Below are positions 51,500-64,000 of a stretch of 64,000 bases of DNA, in pieces. The DNA comes from Varroa destructor (taxonomy: Eukaryota; Arthropoda; Arachnida; Mesostigmata; Varroidae). The DNA lies in assembly GCF_002443255.2 (NCBI RefSeq), contig NW_019211458.1, positions 15,123,939 to 15,187,938 of the forward strand, written 5' to 3'. The first letter of the stretch is position 1; every line of letters starts with the position of its first letter. Under the pieces are notes generated by a model. That model searched no databases. It saw only the letters and a list, made by a program, of their open reading frames with translations, and was not told the DNA's origin. Position numbers and translations under genes: made by a program.

Positions 51500-54400
51500 A
51501 GATTAATTGTGCCAGTTCAACTCAATATAGGAGCAGACCGTTTTTGGTTGCTTTTTGAAATAAATTATAGTCTACTGAGACGCGTGATTCCGTCATAAGC
51601 AATTGCTCATTGCTGGCCGGTTAGACCGGAGGAGACAGAATAAGATTGTATATATAATAGCACCGATGGAGTTCGACCTGACTAATGACGTTTTTCTAAA
51701 ACGCTACCTCTATCCAGATGCTGACGGAGTTGCTAAAATAGTATGTTGATGAACTACCCACATCAACTAACTTTATTGATTATTTGTATGTTGCTCTACA
51801 GTGATTTGCAACCGTCTGTATCATACAGACATTGCGATTTGACCTGAATGTACAATATAGTCTACCATGTCTTTCACGACAGATCGCGAACTCTCGAAGA
51901 CCTCCTCATTTTACCCTCATTTTCAGCTGTTACTCGTAAACCTAGTTGCTTGAAAGTGAGAGTTCATGTGTCTCCCTTCGCTATCCTGAACCTTCAAGGA
52001 AATGAGGAGAAAGAATCCATTAAAGAACAGCCGTTAAAGCACGAGAAAATTCACATGACACAAGCCACATCGGCGCTGATTGGATGACATCCGGGCGTTG
52101 GGCCAAGCTGACTTAACAATCAAGACTTTGAGACTGATTTAGAAGACTTTGTAGTCCGACACGATTCAAATTGCGCGTCACTGTCCGAAGTTTGCCTTCG
52201 TCCTGTAGAATACGGAGCTTCACACAGTTTCTGGGCCATAATTTCGATGTGATCTGTCGGCCACATATTAAGGAACGCTGCGGTCCGAGTTTGACATTAT
52301 ATCCTATTATATGATTACTATATTCCTGTTAATATTAAAGAAAGCACAGATTTACTCATGGCTTATTAAATAATTTTAGTATAAGCCTTACACCGTGAAG
52401 GAGGGGCTTAGGCAACTGAAACACATCCTTTCTCGCCACATTGTGCAGGTTAAAAAAGCTTCAAAATGCCGTTGTGCCGATTGTGCCCTTTTGCTGGTTA
52501 CGTTACCTGTCAATTGGCCGCAGAAGTTAGTGGCGTCATTCACAGCCGACTGTACATAGGACACAACAGGACTGGCTTTTTGCTGCAAGTTCCCCATGAA
52601 CGAGCAGGTAAAATGTTCTGTGGCTAAAAGTTTCAATAGAACGATTATCTTTACAAGAAAAGCCGGCGGGGCTCCAAAAAATAGTACGGCCAACGGGCTA
52701 GAAGGGTGTTTCCCTGCCATTGTTCAACTGCGTTCATATTATTTACATGCACGCATAATTCAATGGTACAGAAAAAGAAGCGCAATCTTGGACTTAGATC
52801 TGTGACGATATAATCAAATGGATTGCTTTTGAAACAACCAGCAATTAAAAATTGCCGCAACTACTTACACCATTTAAAGCTCCTTTTATCAAGTTTGTAA
52901 ATATTAAGGAATAATGTTTGCTAAGTAAAACAGTGTATCATATAAATATATTGGGAAAACAATATCTAACCGCCTTTCTCTTATTCATTTTTGTTACTTT
53001 GTATTTATAATAGCTATAATAAGATGACGACGTAATTCTAATGGGCATTCATATTTATATTGCAAACTGATATATAACCGAATATTTTTCATTACCGAGA
53101 CAAATCCTATGACTTAAGTATTTATGTATATAAATATTTATTTTAGCCATAGGATTACTAGAAGCTATCCAGAATAAACTATGATACTTAAAGGGATGCT
53201 GCATTACAAGCTAACTTGCTTGGATTCGGTGAGTGAAATACTGTTAAATATCAGGTCACCGTATCAGGTTTATCGCAAAACGGACCATCGTCAAGCGCAA
53301 ATAATTTTATAATCTTTGGTTTTGCAGTATTTCGCTCGCTGAATTTGCCTAACAAAATGTATGTACATATAAGCTTTAGATCTCTCTGTACGTACGCTGT
53401 TTATAGCTGAACCTAGGTCTGTCATAAGTAAAGTACGAGCCATAACTTAAACAGTACTTACGGTGTTTTGATGAAGATTTAGCGGATCAAAATGTACCCG
53501 ACCAGTGTCCTTCAATTACGGTGCAGCTAACATGGCAAAGAGTTCTACCCAGTCATCTATCCCTGACGAAACCATCGTTTTACACTTGAGTAATCAAGTA
53601 AAATTTGCTTTGAAAATGTGTCCAATAGTTTGTATAGTTTAAGAACTAAAAGAAAAGCAACGAAAAAAAATCATTGTCCAAAGAAAGCTTTCAAAAGCCT
53701 TTTAATCGAAAACTGATCTGCAAAGCAGACCCTGTGGACTTTGCTATTTTCTTGTTCCCCTCTTCTCAGAGCAGACGAAAACTTTTTGTCCTGAAAAAAA
53801 AACGTGGAGGGATCCAATATACACAGAATCAGTTTATTTGTTTACCTTTATTTATTAAGCCTATTATTATACAGCAGCTATTCTGACGCGTTATACAGTT
53901 ATGAATGAAAGGTGAACGGTGTAACTACTTGGATGATATTTCCGCACTACATCTAATACTTCACCGCAATAAATAAGCGTTATATTATCTTGTGTGGCTA
54001 CAATGTATTTCCACTATGTTTGGAAAGCTATATTTATTTAGATTTTAAAATACGCGCCTTATCGTCTGCTTCCACGATTAGCTCTCCTGAATTTTAAAAG
54101 TCAACGTTTTGTGTAATTAATTATTTCACATTTCGCTTCTAATTCCCGTTGCAAGAAGAACATTCCATTTAGGTAGGTTACATCAGAATTAAGTTAAAGC
54201 AATGAAAGTATTATATCAATATTACTACAGATAAGATTTTTCCGTACTGTTTACTCGAAGACGCCATTTCAGGAAGCTCTTCACAGCCGGGTTATCTACT
54301 TCCAACGACACCGCCGAGAACAAACGTGTTTCGTTTTGTCAAAATGAACCACTGTAATGATTGATGCCATCGTTAACAAAGACCTATAGAATACTCTAAA

Positions 54401-57400
54401 ACGTATACTTTATTATATAAAGGACATGAACATCAAATAAAATATATGCGTTACAAAATAACTAATAATAATGGTGGAATGTAAACATCGTCATGTACAG
54501 TGATGGTGGTGGACTTGGACCCAGTTAGTTTCTGAGTATTAGGCTGTTTAAGAATTTCATATGAACGGTGATCATGTACCTGGGTAAACCCTTTTTACCG
54601 GGCAGTAAATTTTAAAAGCCACCCCTGAAGACCAGAAAAAAATGACTTACTGGTGGTTTATGGTGGTAATTTTTTTTTCAAGCTAGTATATCATTCAATT
54701 GTATGACTTTATAGCAGGCACCTTATTCGAAATAGATATATAGTTTCGTTGACGTTTTGCTGCTAGAACTGCACTAGTCGGAAATAGATAGTGATGCGAT
54801 GAGCTAGAGTACGCTACAGGATGCTTAGTCGAATCTGTTCTCTAAGCCAAAAAACGAATTCTTTTTTTCTAATGTGCTATTTGAACTTTATGAGAGATAC
54901 ACTTCTGAGGCGCTCGCTTGCAAAACGGATTCAACCTTGCTTCTAAATCTACCTAGGTCGAGTAAGATCTGGAAACAACATTAAATTAGGTAGGGGCTAG
55001 AACACCGAAGTTCGCTATATTCACTAGAAAGAACATGTCGCCGTCAGCCAATTGGTCAAAGGTTGAAAGAGACTGGTGTAGCAAATGGACCTCTATGATT
55101 AATGAGAATCGCCATTTGACCTTGGAGCCTGACCCAGCTAGCCTCTTTAATGTATTTTTTTTCCACAATGTTTGGTCGCTTTTGCTCAGAATATCTATAT
55201 TGTTCGGGTGTCTTCCCGTAGGCTATAAAGTGTGTCCTATTGAAAATGTCCACATACTTACATATTTTCGGATGCAAAATGTACATTACATTGATAGGAA
55301 TTTCGACGTTCATATATATATATAGCCCAGAATGAATTGCTATGGTGCGTTGCTACGTTTTTAACTGCGAAGTCGTAAATTGGCGGTTGACGAGACCAAT
55401 ACATTTTCAGATGTCGCTAACAATAGATTGGATGGACTAGCCATATCAGAACCTATCTGTAATATAGACATAAACGTTTTGCAGACATTATTCCCACCAT
55501 TGTGCTTGTTGTCAAATGTGATTTTTGTCACAACAGCCGAAGTTCAAAGCCAGTCTGAACGTCGCTTCACCACATACAAATATCAACTCAATGATAACTG
55601 AAGGAATAGTTTGTTGATAATGATCACATCATATTTAAACAAGCAAATATGTAGTTATGTTACAAAACCGTTCCGACTATTACAGGACAATCCACAACTT
55701 CAGATTACTTGAAATCGGTGTGAAAAATCATCTGTGGTCGATTAGAAGTAATGCGAGGTCAATAATACGTACGACGAACTACGTCCACTGTCGACGTTTA
55801 GCTGTAACTTAAATCACAACTAGAATCAACCATCTCCCTGAATACATACTAACGTGAGACTCGAAATCTAAATTGGGTTGAAGTTAGACATAGAACACTA
55901 TATACCTTGCGAACAGGAAAGTATATATATAATATATATTGATGAGGTCAAGTTGAGGGTAAATCTCACTCAAACGACCATCTGCCATGTATGGGAATAC
56001 CTTGTCCTTTGCCTCTTCGAGACAATGTTCTTGAACAAACTCGGTGTTAAGATTCGTTGTTGTTTTTTTGCATTTGAAAAATGTTTTCGTACATAAGGAT
56101 CATCAAGTAGGGAAATCGTTCGTAGTAGGAATCGAAGTAGGAAACAACGTTTCCTTGAAGCCTAAACGTTCCAACTATTTAAAAGCAATCATTGTACACA
56201 AGCACAGTTAGAAAAGAAACTTTAGAAACAAATACTTTTTGGATCGTTTTTCAAATAATTCTTGGCGCATTAGCTTTTTCAGGATCACTGCTCAGATAAT
56301 AGTCCTAGCAACGGAGCAGAGAACGGCAGTCCTAGGCATGTTTTCACCAAACGAGTGATCCGTTTTGTAAACGTTAGAATGAGACAGATTCTAGAAGTAA
56401 TGCATGAAATAATAAAAGTATATCAATTCGCAGATCATTAACCCAGTCATGTTGACGAGTGTAAAAGCCGACAACGTCTCGCACCTGCTCTCGGAAAAAC
56501 AAATACAGTCCATTAAATGGCGCTAAAAAATGCTGACCTCAAGTGCAAGATGTCTCGGAGCTTATCATGACATCGTAACATGTGACAAATCAGCGGTGTA
56601 CCGATAAAAAGCAACATTCGGATCGCTAAAGCGACGACCCACATGGGGGTATGGGATAGCAGAGGGTTGTAAATGCAGGGGCCATTCAGCAGCAATTCCA
56701 TGCGTTAAATAGAGCGGGTCGTCTCCCACCGACATATAGTAGTATTTCTACTAAGAGCTAAAAATAAACTCAAAAATCCTGAAAGGATCATTATATTGGC
56801 TCACACTATAGGTCTAATCGTATGTCGGGTTCAAAAACGGAACGTGTTTGACTGTCTAGCCTATGCGTTCTACTACAATCACGACTTACAACTGTTTTTC
56901 TGATTGAAGTAAGACGACAGATATAAGATACTCATTATATGTGCATAGAAAAAAAAAAAAAAAAAGCTAAACAACTATTCGAAAATTAGGAAGCAATATT
57001 GTCTCAAAAACACTATCGAATTTGAAGACGCATGGAAATTTGTGTCCTGTCTCAAAGAGTAAGCCCAGAGCGTAATTCTATTATGATACTGTCATATGTA
57101 GAAATATGTAGCTAAAATATTAGCACGCTACAGGGTTTGATCAATGTGAGTTGTGACTGTGCCCAAAAACGCATATCCATTACTTATCTTTTACTGAGGG
57201 AACAAACGCTAATTGGTCGTATAGTCAGTCCGTCGCGTTATGGGTGTGTTATCATTAATATGCGTCTATGACCTCTCTGTTTTTTTTTCAATATTGTCGC
57301 TTGCGACAACAGGCGGTTGCTAACTTTAAGTTAAACGTATAAATATGAGCGGCATGCGTATTCAAATTAGAAAAAAAGCTATAGAATTTGCGTTTGAAGA

Positions 57401-57900
57401 GTGGGACTGAAAGAACGAGATCGACATCACGGACAGGGAAAGATATGCAAGATGGCGAATAAAACAATTCGGAAGTACTGATTTGATTATATTTTTACTA
57501 TCGTTGAGTTAGAATTTAGTTAAAGCTTGAGTAGAATATACCGGCTACAACTAGCTCTGATAGACATCCACATGCTAACCTGTCATACCACAAATAGAAG
57601 GAAAAATGCTATGAAATAAAATTGTTAGCGGTTTAGATTATAAATTGAAGCTCTACTAAGAATCCGTTACTGGTCATCACTGACACTTTTAGCTCACGCA
57701 AAACACTTCGTTGAAATACTTGCTTCAATACAGTATCAGAAAGAAAGGCTAATTGAACGAAAACAAACGAAGTTTCAACGGTCTGTTTCGAGGTATTTTG
57801 TTTTTAATCGGCAATAACTTTTCAATAGTTAATGTCTTGAGCAAATTGCTTGAGCAAGCCATGTGGCAACAAATTGCTTTTTCAAAACGGCTCTATAATA
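51500..57900. other. no supported gene
   Basis: AT-rich sequence. A minus-strand frame at 52388-52720 has an exon-like part (QKASPVVSYVQSAVNDATNF before a GTAACG donor) but no partner. A 17-base poly-A occurs near 56950. Confidence 0.45.
53103..53156. repeat. AT-rich inverted repeat
   Basis: AATCCTATG (53103-53111) and CATAGGATT (53148-53156) are exact reverse complements enclosing a self-complementary AT-rich core. Confidence 0.6.
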
Positions 57901-57903
57901 TAT

Positions 57904-58003
57904 NNNNNNNNNNNNNNNNNNNNNNNNNNNNNNNNNNNNNNNNNNNNNNNNNNNNNNNNNNNNNNNNNNNNNNNNNNNNNNNNNNNNNNNNNNNNNNNNN
58001 NNN
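57904..58003. other. assembly gap, 100 N
   Basis: Exactly 100 N, the conventional size for a gap of unknown length. True distance across it is therefore unknown. AT dinucleotides flank it on the left. Confidence 0.99.
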
Positions 58004-58203
58004 ATACACACCTTCCTGCAGAGACGTTCCATTGCAGGGTGCCATCGCATCAATGTTGGGAGTAATCGAGCGACCTTGTTTTATACTCTTCCGCTGGCAG
58101 ACCTCACACAGGACCAGCATCTCTCAAGCCTGTGACCGAAGCCCGCTTCCGATAAACAAGCTCTTTTTGATGCACCGCGACGTCTTTCGGATAATAGCGT
58201 GTC

Positions 58204-58235
58204 CTATCACTTTGTTGAATGCCACAAAGTGATAG
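58204..58235. repeat. perfect 12-bp hairpin
   Basis: Arms 58204-58215 (CTATCACTTTGT) and 58224-58235 are exact reverse complements around an eight-base loop, 200 bases after the assembly gap. Confidence 0.9.
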
Positions 58236-58308
58236 TTTGTTGTGTCTACAAGGAAGGGACGTACAGTAGAATCATCCTTCCTTTACGACCCTGTACACTA
58301 GACTATTT

Positions 58309-58560
58309 TTAGGCATTTACATTGAGATACCACGTTTTCCTTCTAAGCTGAGGCGAGACTGTGTGTAGAAACAAACGCCTCCTTGTATTAGTGACGTACT
58401 CAGCCACGGCAATGCATCTGAGTTGCTGTTGTGGAGCTCTTCCTGTAAACGCTTTCGAAAGTCGGGCTTCTATGCGGTCAAAGCTTAGCTCTTCAGTTTT
58501 GGACAGAGGCTTACTTTCCATTTCAAACATTTCAGCCCGATACTGTCAGTCACAGCGCAG
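58309..58560 (-). CDS. weak open frame, possible retroelement fragment
   Basis: A minus-strand frame in the GC-richer stretch after the gap reads AEMFEMESKPLSKTEELSFD, then KAFTGRAPQQQLRC and AEYVTNTRRRLFLHTVSPQL. The charged composition looks protein-like and vaguely gag-like. No motif is diagnostic, and stops bound it on both sides. It is low confidence. Confidence 0.22.
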
Positions 58561-59041
58561 GACTATTGTCCGTATATGTGCGGCTGGAACTTCTCCCCAG
58601 CTCACACTACCGCCAAGCACTCGATTTTGGAAGAGTAACATTTGGCCTGGACATCAATCAGACGACTGCTAGCTTACGCGATGACCCACATGCGCCCCTC
58701 TTCAACCCGGGCCAGCACTGCCCTTAATCCAGTCTCGGAGGTGTTTTCCGTCATTTCTTAAGGCACAATATTCTGGTTCACGAGGACCATTTTTTCTAAG
58801 ACTTCCCAAATAGCTTGGCCTTAAGCAGTGTTCACGCCCAATGGGGCTGTTTCGAACACCGTCCTGCCTATAGCTGGTCAACCCGATAACCCCTCTCTGC
58901 CATTAATGCCAAATTTATTGCCCATACGGCTTAGCTTATTCTCCACGATTCGGTCCATAGTCACGAACTGTTAATGTTACGAACATTTAGTGCATCGCGT
59001 CTATCTAGAAATAATTGTTTTATTAAAATCTGCCGTACGTA

Positions 59042-59075
59042 CCTTAAAATATATATATATATATTTATATATAAT
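59042..59075. repeat. TA-rich microsatellite
   Basis: Interrupted TA dinucleotide tract. Confidence 0.8.
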
Positions 59076-60347
59076 ACATAGGGTCTGTTATTTTAACGAG
59101 CTATTTATCATAAAGGGCATCTGCTTGTCCGCTATTCTTGGCATTAAAAACACTCTGCGCGAGTGGACATTGATAGACGTAAACTCGCTTGATGTATAGT
59201 TGTTATTAGAAATCATTTACCATATCGAAAAAAAGTTAAGTAAACGCTAGTTATATTTATGCCTTCAGGCATGGCATAGAGTATTAAATTCCACAAGAAA
59301 TTGCTTTTCTATATATATATACATATATATAGTTAACCGGTGCTTAATTTTCAAACTAGGTTGCCAACAGTTATGCGCCTGAAGCAAGAAAAATTGCGCT
59401 AATCTCAAATAATTATCAAGTGCTCCTTGAGCTCGAGCCTTCACCAAGTGCTCCTTAGGTAGTAACCGGTAATCCACTCCTGTACGCCGGAAGAACATCA
59501 GCTTCGCTTAGGTTACCTCTACTGCTACGAAACATTGCGGTATTATGAAGTCTTAATACAGGCGACATACTCACGGAAGCCGTGCAGTTAATCGTCAAGG
59601 TTGAGGATTAGGTGCATAAACTTGACGTTTACCCATAAATTATATCTGTTGCCTATTATTTATCGCAGGTTCTGCCATTCGTCAGTATTATGTAGTGAGC
59701 CTTATTTGCAAACTGTTCATCGTGTTCAATATCGCTAAATATCTGCTAATTTTTCATTATAAGCTTGATACACGAAAATTAAGTTGGTATAGCGATATAT
59801 TACGGAAATTAAGAAGCACATAAGAGCAAAATGTCTATATTAATGGTTGCATTTATTGGTGAAACGTCATATAACGATTCTCACCTTTTCGTACCGATCA
59901 ACAGCCTACGCGAAGACATTTATCTCTAAGAACATCAAAATTATAGTCCTCTAAGTATTCTAGCTACATCTGTATATACGAAAATAAATGATTGTGCATT
60001 CAATTATCTTTCTGCTATCTTTTCCTTTTAAGGGCATTTAAAAGGCTAAAACTGTTTTGTTATAAACTGTTCGAAAAAGACGAAAAACTTATCGAGAAAG
60101 TTACGGCTATTGCTTAAACTAATTAGTTCTCTCCACTGACCATTAGTTTGTACTCCACTGACACTACTTCGCCCTCCCTTATATCTTTCACTTGTAACAC
60201 AGAGTCTATTTATCTTGGACAACTTATTAACAAGGAGCAATTAATACAGCTGTTGTGGTGGGAGGGATGGCGCGTTATTCAGACTCAGATATTACATTCC
60301 CCTAAAGTACGTCTTATTCATACACTTTTTCGTCGTTCTCACCGATT

Positions 60348-60707
60348 GTGTGTGGGCTCAGCTTCCGCACTGTTTTGTTTTTACTTTTAAGCCACAACTC
60401 ACAATCGACTCTTACCTGCTGTATCTTGAATCACCCCGGATTTGAACCACGAAGTATTACTACAAGGGTCGTTTTGGCAGGAGGCTATTTGGGCTTGACG
60501 TGGAAACAAACGGACGAATACTGCGGAGTGTCAGTTCCAATGTGTAGCATTATTACCATGTTTCCTTTCATCGTTTGTGGGTCGTATGTGGGACAACAAT
60601 TAAAATATTACATCGATGATAGAATACTGCTTCAAGACAAATTACTGCAAATAACCCATCATTATGGGTTTATATCGTATACCTGTCCTCGAAAAGTGGA
60701 GAATTAG
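60348..60707 (+). CDS. weak 119-codon open frame
   Basis: A plus-strand frame without an ATG at its edge carries GGYLGLTWKQTDEYCG, then the hydrophobic VPMCSIITMFPFIVCG and a polar end. It might be an exon with one membrane helix, but no clear acceptor or known domain was found, and chance is a fair explanation. Confidence 0.15.
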   Translation: MCGLSFRTVLFLLLSHNSQSTLTCCILNHPGFEPRSITTRVVLAGGYLGLTWKQTDEYCGVSVPMCSIITMFPFIVCGSYVGQQLKYYIDDRILLQDKLLQITHHYGFISYTCPRKVEN

Positions 60708-61567
60708 CGTAACTGAACTCGCTAAGAAGAGTGGGCGGCACGCTTTCCGATAAGTAACTTCAATAAATGCGTAGAGACTTAGCCGTATTATGTTGAGTTT
60801 TATGTTGATACCCTTCATCGATACAAGAAGCCGAAGTTGGCGAGCCATTCCCGTTGAAATGTATTAAAGCAGCTCATGTCAAAACCTGTTATGGAGCTTT
60901 AGGGCACTATTGCTAGAGAACGTTGTGTTAGACGTGTAGGATGTGCGAATTTAAAGAAAAATTAGGCTCGGATAAGGGTATTCCTCATGGCATGATGACT
61001 GTTTTTATATAAGACTTCAAATTGTGAATTGCTGATGTTTATCTCATGAGATTGCATCTTGATTGATTTGTTTAGTAGTCTTCGATAATTGTGCATCATT
61101 CGCGACCTTTGCGAACTAATTAAGCTTGTTCGTACTAACACTAAGCTATACACCTGTATCCGTAAGCAAGAAATGCAAACTTCATAGATAAAACTATGCT
61201 ATCTTACTAATAAATTACTTTAACAGACACAAATGCACATTAATTTTCAGTAATTATATACTAGCAGCAACTTTCCGTAGCATAATCATTCTGATACAGC
61301 GTTCGGGTCACGACGTTATACTATATTCTAAAATATTCTAAGTGCTACTTTGCGAGTTCGACGTCCTCCGAACTACTGGAGCAACTACTCAGCGGATCGG
61401 TCACTGGATCCGATTTATCAGATTTACACGAAATATCACGCTTTTTTTCTCATTTGACTTGTAGCCTCAAATGCTTTGAGTTCTTCAGACACCCCTACAT
61501 GCAACGACGCCATATTTACGTATCGCGATATCATCGCAACGATGCGTCGCTATATAAACAGCTTTAC

Positions 61568-61782
61568 CGAATCATCGCTAAAGAATGAGCAATGATAAAC
61601 AATAGCAAAAATCCGATTTCAATGGCAAAAATGAGGATTGTCCCACATTCGTACCTAAACGCGACGAGCACCACTGCCATTACTTTTAATCGAGTTTTGG
61701 GTAGATTACCAAAGGATCTGTCGTCAAATGTTTCAAACTTTTCAGCCAGGTCGCAAGCGGATAGACTCCACCATATACGCAT
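61568..61782 (-). CDS. possible exon with a membrane helix
   Basis: A minus-strand frame starts with ATG at 61782, reads MRIWWSLSACDLAEKFETFD, and includes the strongly hydrophobic CGTILIFAIEIGFLLLFIIA. It reaches a donor-like CG followed by GTAAAG near 61568. It could be a first exon of a membrane protein such as a receptor, but no partner exon was found. Confidence 0.22.
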
Positions 61783-61830
61783 GTCGCGTAGGTAAAATTA
61801 TATAATCTTTGCACTGGATTTGCGTCCATT

Positions 61831-61865
61831 AGTAAACTAAGTATGATCTAAGTAAACTAAGTATG
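61831..61865. repeat. 15-bp direct repeat
   Basis: AGTAAACTAAGTATG occurs at 61831-61845 and again at 61851-61865. Confidence 0.85.
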
Positions 61866-61899
61866 GCAGTCTGCACCTGTTATATATTCCCATAGTATT

Positions 61900-64000
61900 G
61901 CCTTGGTTTGAGATGAAATAGGTGATTGAAAATGAATTTTTCACCAATTTAGCTCATTTGAGTGTGACAGATGCCAATGCTGTCTGCCATCTTCGGCTTC
62001 CGACTTGCTATCGATGCTATTGCTATTATCGCGAAAGGCGTGAACGAAGTTTAGGTCAATGCGTGTTACCTACATAGATAGATATCGCTAGTGAAAACCT
62101 GTAGAAGAACCTAGTACCCTAGACATGATGCACATACACTTATCGGCACTGACTGTCGAAGCCTCCGAGAAGGCCACTATTCTATTTCTTTTCTATGTAT
62201 CTATCCAGATTTACCTATTATTAAACATTTCGCGCGCCCTTGGCAATGTCGATTACAATACAGGGCCTTTAGGAACTGAAGGGAATTGCGATGCGTGTTT
62301 TACAGATAGCTTTTAAGACCTGAACAACGTTCAATTAGTTGCCCATCAATTGTCCAAGTAAATTTCATATGCGTTGAAGGATCATCATGTGTAAACTTTA
62401 TCGAACCCAGATTTTGCGACTCTTCGCGTAGCTGATGCATTTAAACGTAGTAAGCTCAATAATAGGTGCTTATGTTGATGTGACGTATGTAGCTTGTAGC
62501 CGCTTCAATTATACAGACTTTAACTATTCATTTCGTTACTTAAAGGTGTTTACGGTGATATAAAGAAATGAAGAGACATTGTCGGGTGTCGGCTGTTTTC
62601 TATTGCACGTTACGTCTTCTGAAGTTGTGCCCCGTGCAGAAGTATGAAGTGAGAAGTATATAGCCTTGAAGGCCACCGTCTATGCAAGCAGGCCACTTTC
62701 AAAGGTTCTTCTCCAACGTGACCATCAAATCTATCCCAGAAATATGATATTTAACATTCTGTTTCTTTTGCATTGAAGCACCTGATGTTTATATCACAGA
62801 ACAATGATAATATGTCTTTATTATTCGTTTAGATTCCAAAACAATATGAACTATATGGTAACAAGAAGCCTGTTCCATGAAAAGTCTCTCAAGCAGCATG
62901 AACAGATCATATAAAAATTGTAGGACGGGAGTTACGGATACTTTGACAATACGAGCAGTACGGCTATCGAATTATACCAGATCTTCTTAGAGCTGTTCAC
63001 TTCGGCCTAATTATAACGTTGGATCATGCTCACTGTGCTAGGGCCTTTACGCTACCTAAGCCGAACTCGCTGACTGATAAAAAAAAACACGGTGATCAGG
63101 CGAGCGGTTGAGTACGTATTTGTATATCGGATACACATCGACGGGAGTCTTGCCTAAAATCCAATTTTGTAGCTGATGGGCCCAACGGAACGCTTTACGC
63201 AATCCATAAGTTCAGTGGCTACTGATTCTCAACTGCACGACATTCCACAAGATTGTTGACAATGAAAAAGGTTACTATCCTTTTATGTTTAGCGGCCCGT
63301 AGTTTTTGCCTAGAGTCGCGCAGAATATTCGTACGTTCAGAGGCACTACGTCTACGGCACCACCATGTTCCGTAATAAGTTATCGTTCGGGTATTAACAT
63401 GAAGTTTGTCTATTTTCTAACGCGGGCGTCTACACTAAGAACTTGTATTTTATTCCACTTGTACCCCTGTAACACCTTCCTGTGTGGCGTATTCATTATG
63501 CATTAGATTGAGTCAGAGCTTCGATATTGACACCTAATAGACTGTTACTAACTGCTGAAAGTCTGCTTGTGATGGATTCGCAGATTTCTCTCGTAGGAAA
63601 ATAAACACCTTGTCCAGCTGCGAGAAATTGGGCATTGGCAATCTGCTAGCGTTAAGAAAGTGCACTCATTAATTTCAAAATCAGTCACATTTTTACTATG
63701 AGTGACAACGGCGGACCAATTAGTTTTTTATGAATCGATTTCAAAAATTACATTTTTCTGGAATACGTTAATTAAAATGATGAACTGTTTAGTAAACATA
63801 GCTGCCGCTGCATTTCTATACCGATAGAGTAACAACAAGTACCGCGACGGATATTTTAGCTTACCGAGGGCTCGCTATTTATGTCTAGCAAATTTACAGT
63901 GCTATCATTGTTCAGCTTGTGATAACTACTAGGTAAACTGGAGGTGATTTAGTATTGCATATGCATGATTTTTGCCACCGGAGTAGTTGTCGTCTGCGCT
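61900..64000. other. no supported gene
   Basis: Only short frames without motifs, such as 62125-62316 and 63306-63506 (plus). Confidence 0.5.

Noticed and set aside
60430..60445. B-box match GGTTCAAATCC on the minus strand
   Set aside because: Neighbouring bases do not fold as a T arm and there is no A box at the right distance.
1..64000. CRISPR array, prophage, operon, viral insertion or biosynthetic cluster
   Set aside because: No regularly spaced repeats, no bacterial gene layout and no viral protein motif were seen; gene structure is intron-containing.

Overview
The window reads as nuclear DNA from a metazoan, most likely an arthropod. The evidence is AT-rich sequence, genes split by GT-AG introns of up to about 5 kb, no operons or ribosome-binding sites, abundant microsatellites, and decayed mariner, Tc1-like and non-LTR elements of the kinds common in arthropods. 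A more specific guess (for example a mite or tick) cannot be proved here. One run of exactly 100 N marks an assembly gap. Nothing points to bacteria, a phage, a CRISPR array or a virus.

Two protein-coding genes can be rebuilt exon by exon with consistent splice phases. (1) On the minus strand, 33170 down to 27488, six exons encode a 290-residue short-chain dehydrogenase/reductase of the HSDL2 type. It has all SDR catalytic motifs. It stops at a C-terminal SKL, a canonical peroxisomal import signal, where vertebrate HSDL2 continues into an SCP2 sterol-carrier domain. (2) On the plus strand, 44775 to 51016, three coding exons encode a 252-residue multi-pass membrane protein of the TMEM86/YhhN lysoplasmalogenase family. 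Both genes suggest lipid housekeeping functions; I see no operon-like or functional link between them.

Layout: 1-4.9 kb, no convincing gene. 4.96-6.05 kb, a decayed LINE reverse transcriptase. 7.3-25.3 kb, four plus-strand exon-like open stretches at 7361, 9178, 14291 and 25058, all starting in phase 0 and possibly from one or more unrecognised genes. Inside that span, two different dead mariner transposases lie one after the other (about 19.75-20.35 and 20.65-21.7 kb). 27.5-33.2 kb, the HSDL2-like gene. 33.2-44.7 kb, mostly featureless apart from a tRNA-like sequence near 36.5 kb. 44.8-51.0 kb, the TMEM86-like gene, whose first coding intron holds two antisense dead transposases (a mariner and a Tc1-like element). 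51-64 kb, no confident gene, with the N gap at 57904-58003 followed by a more GC-rich stretch.

I did not find a new biological system. The points most worth following are the HSDL2-like protein with SKL and no SCP2 domain, the perfect 20-bp hairpin beside the mariner pair, the synonymous pattern between two mariner copies, and the unassigned exon series.
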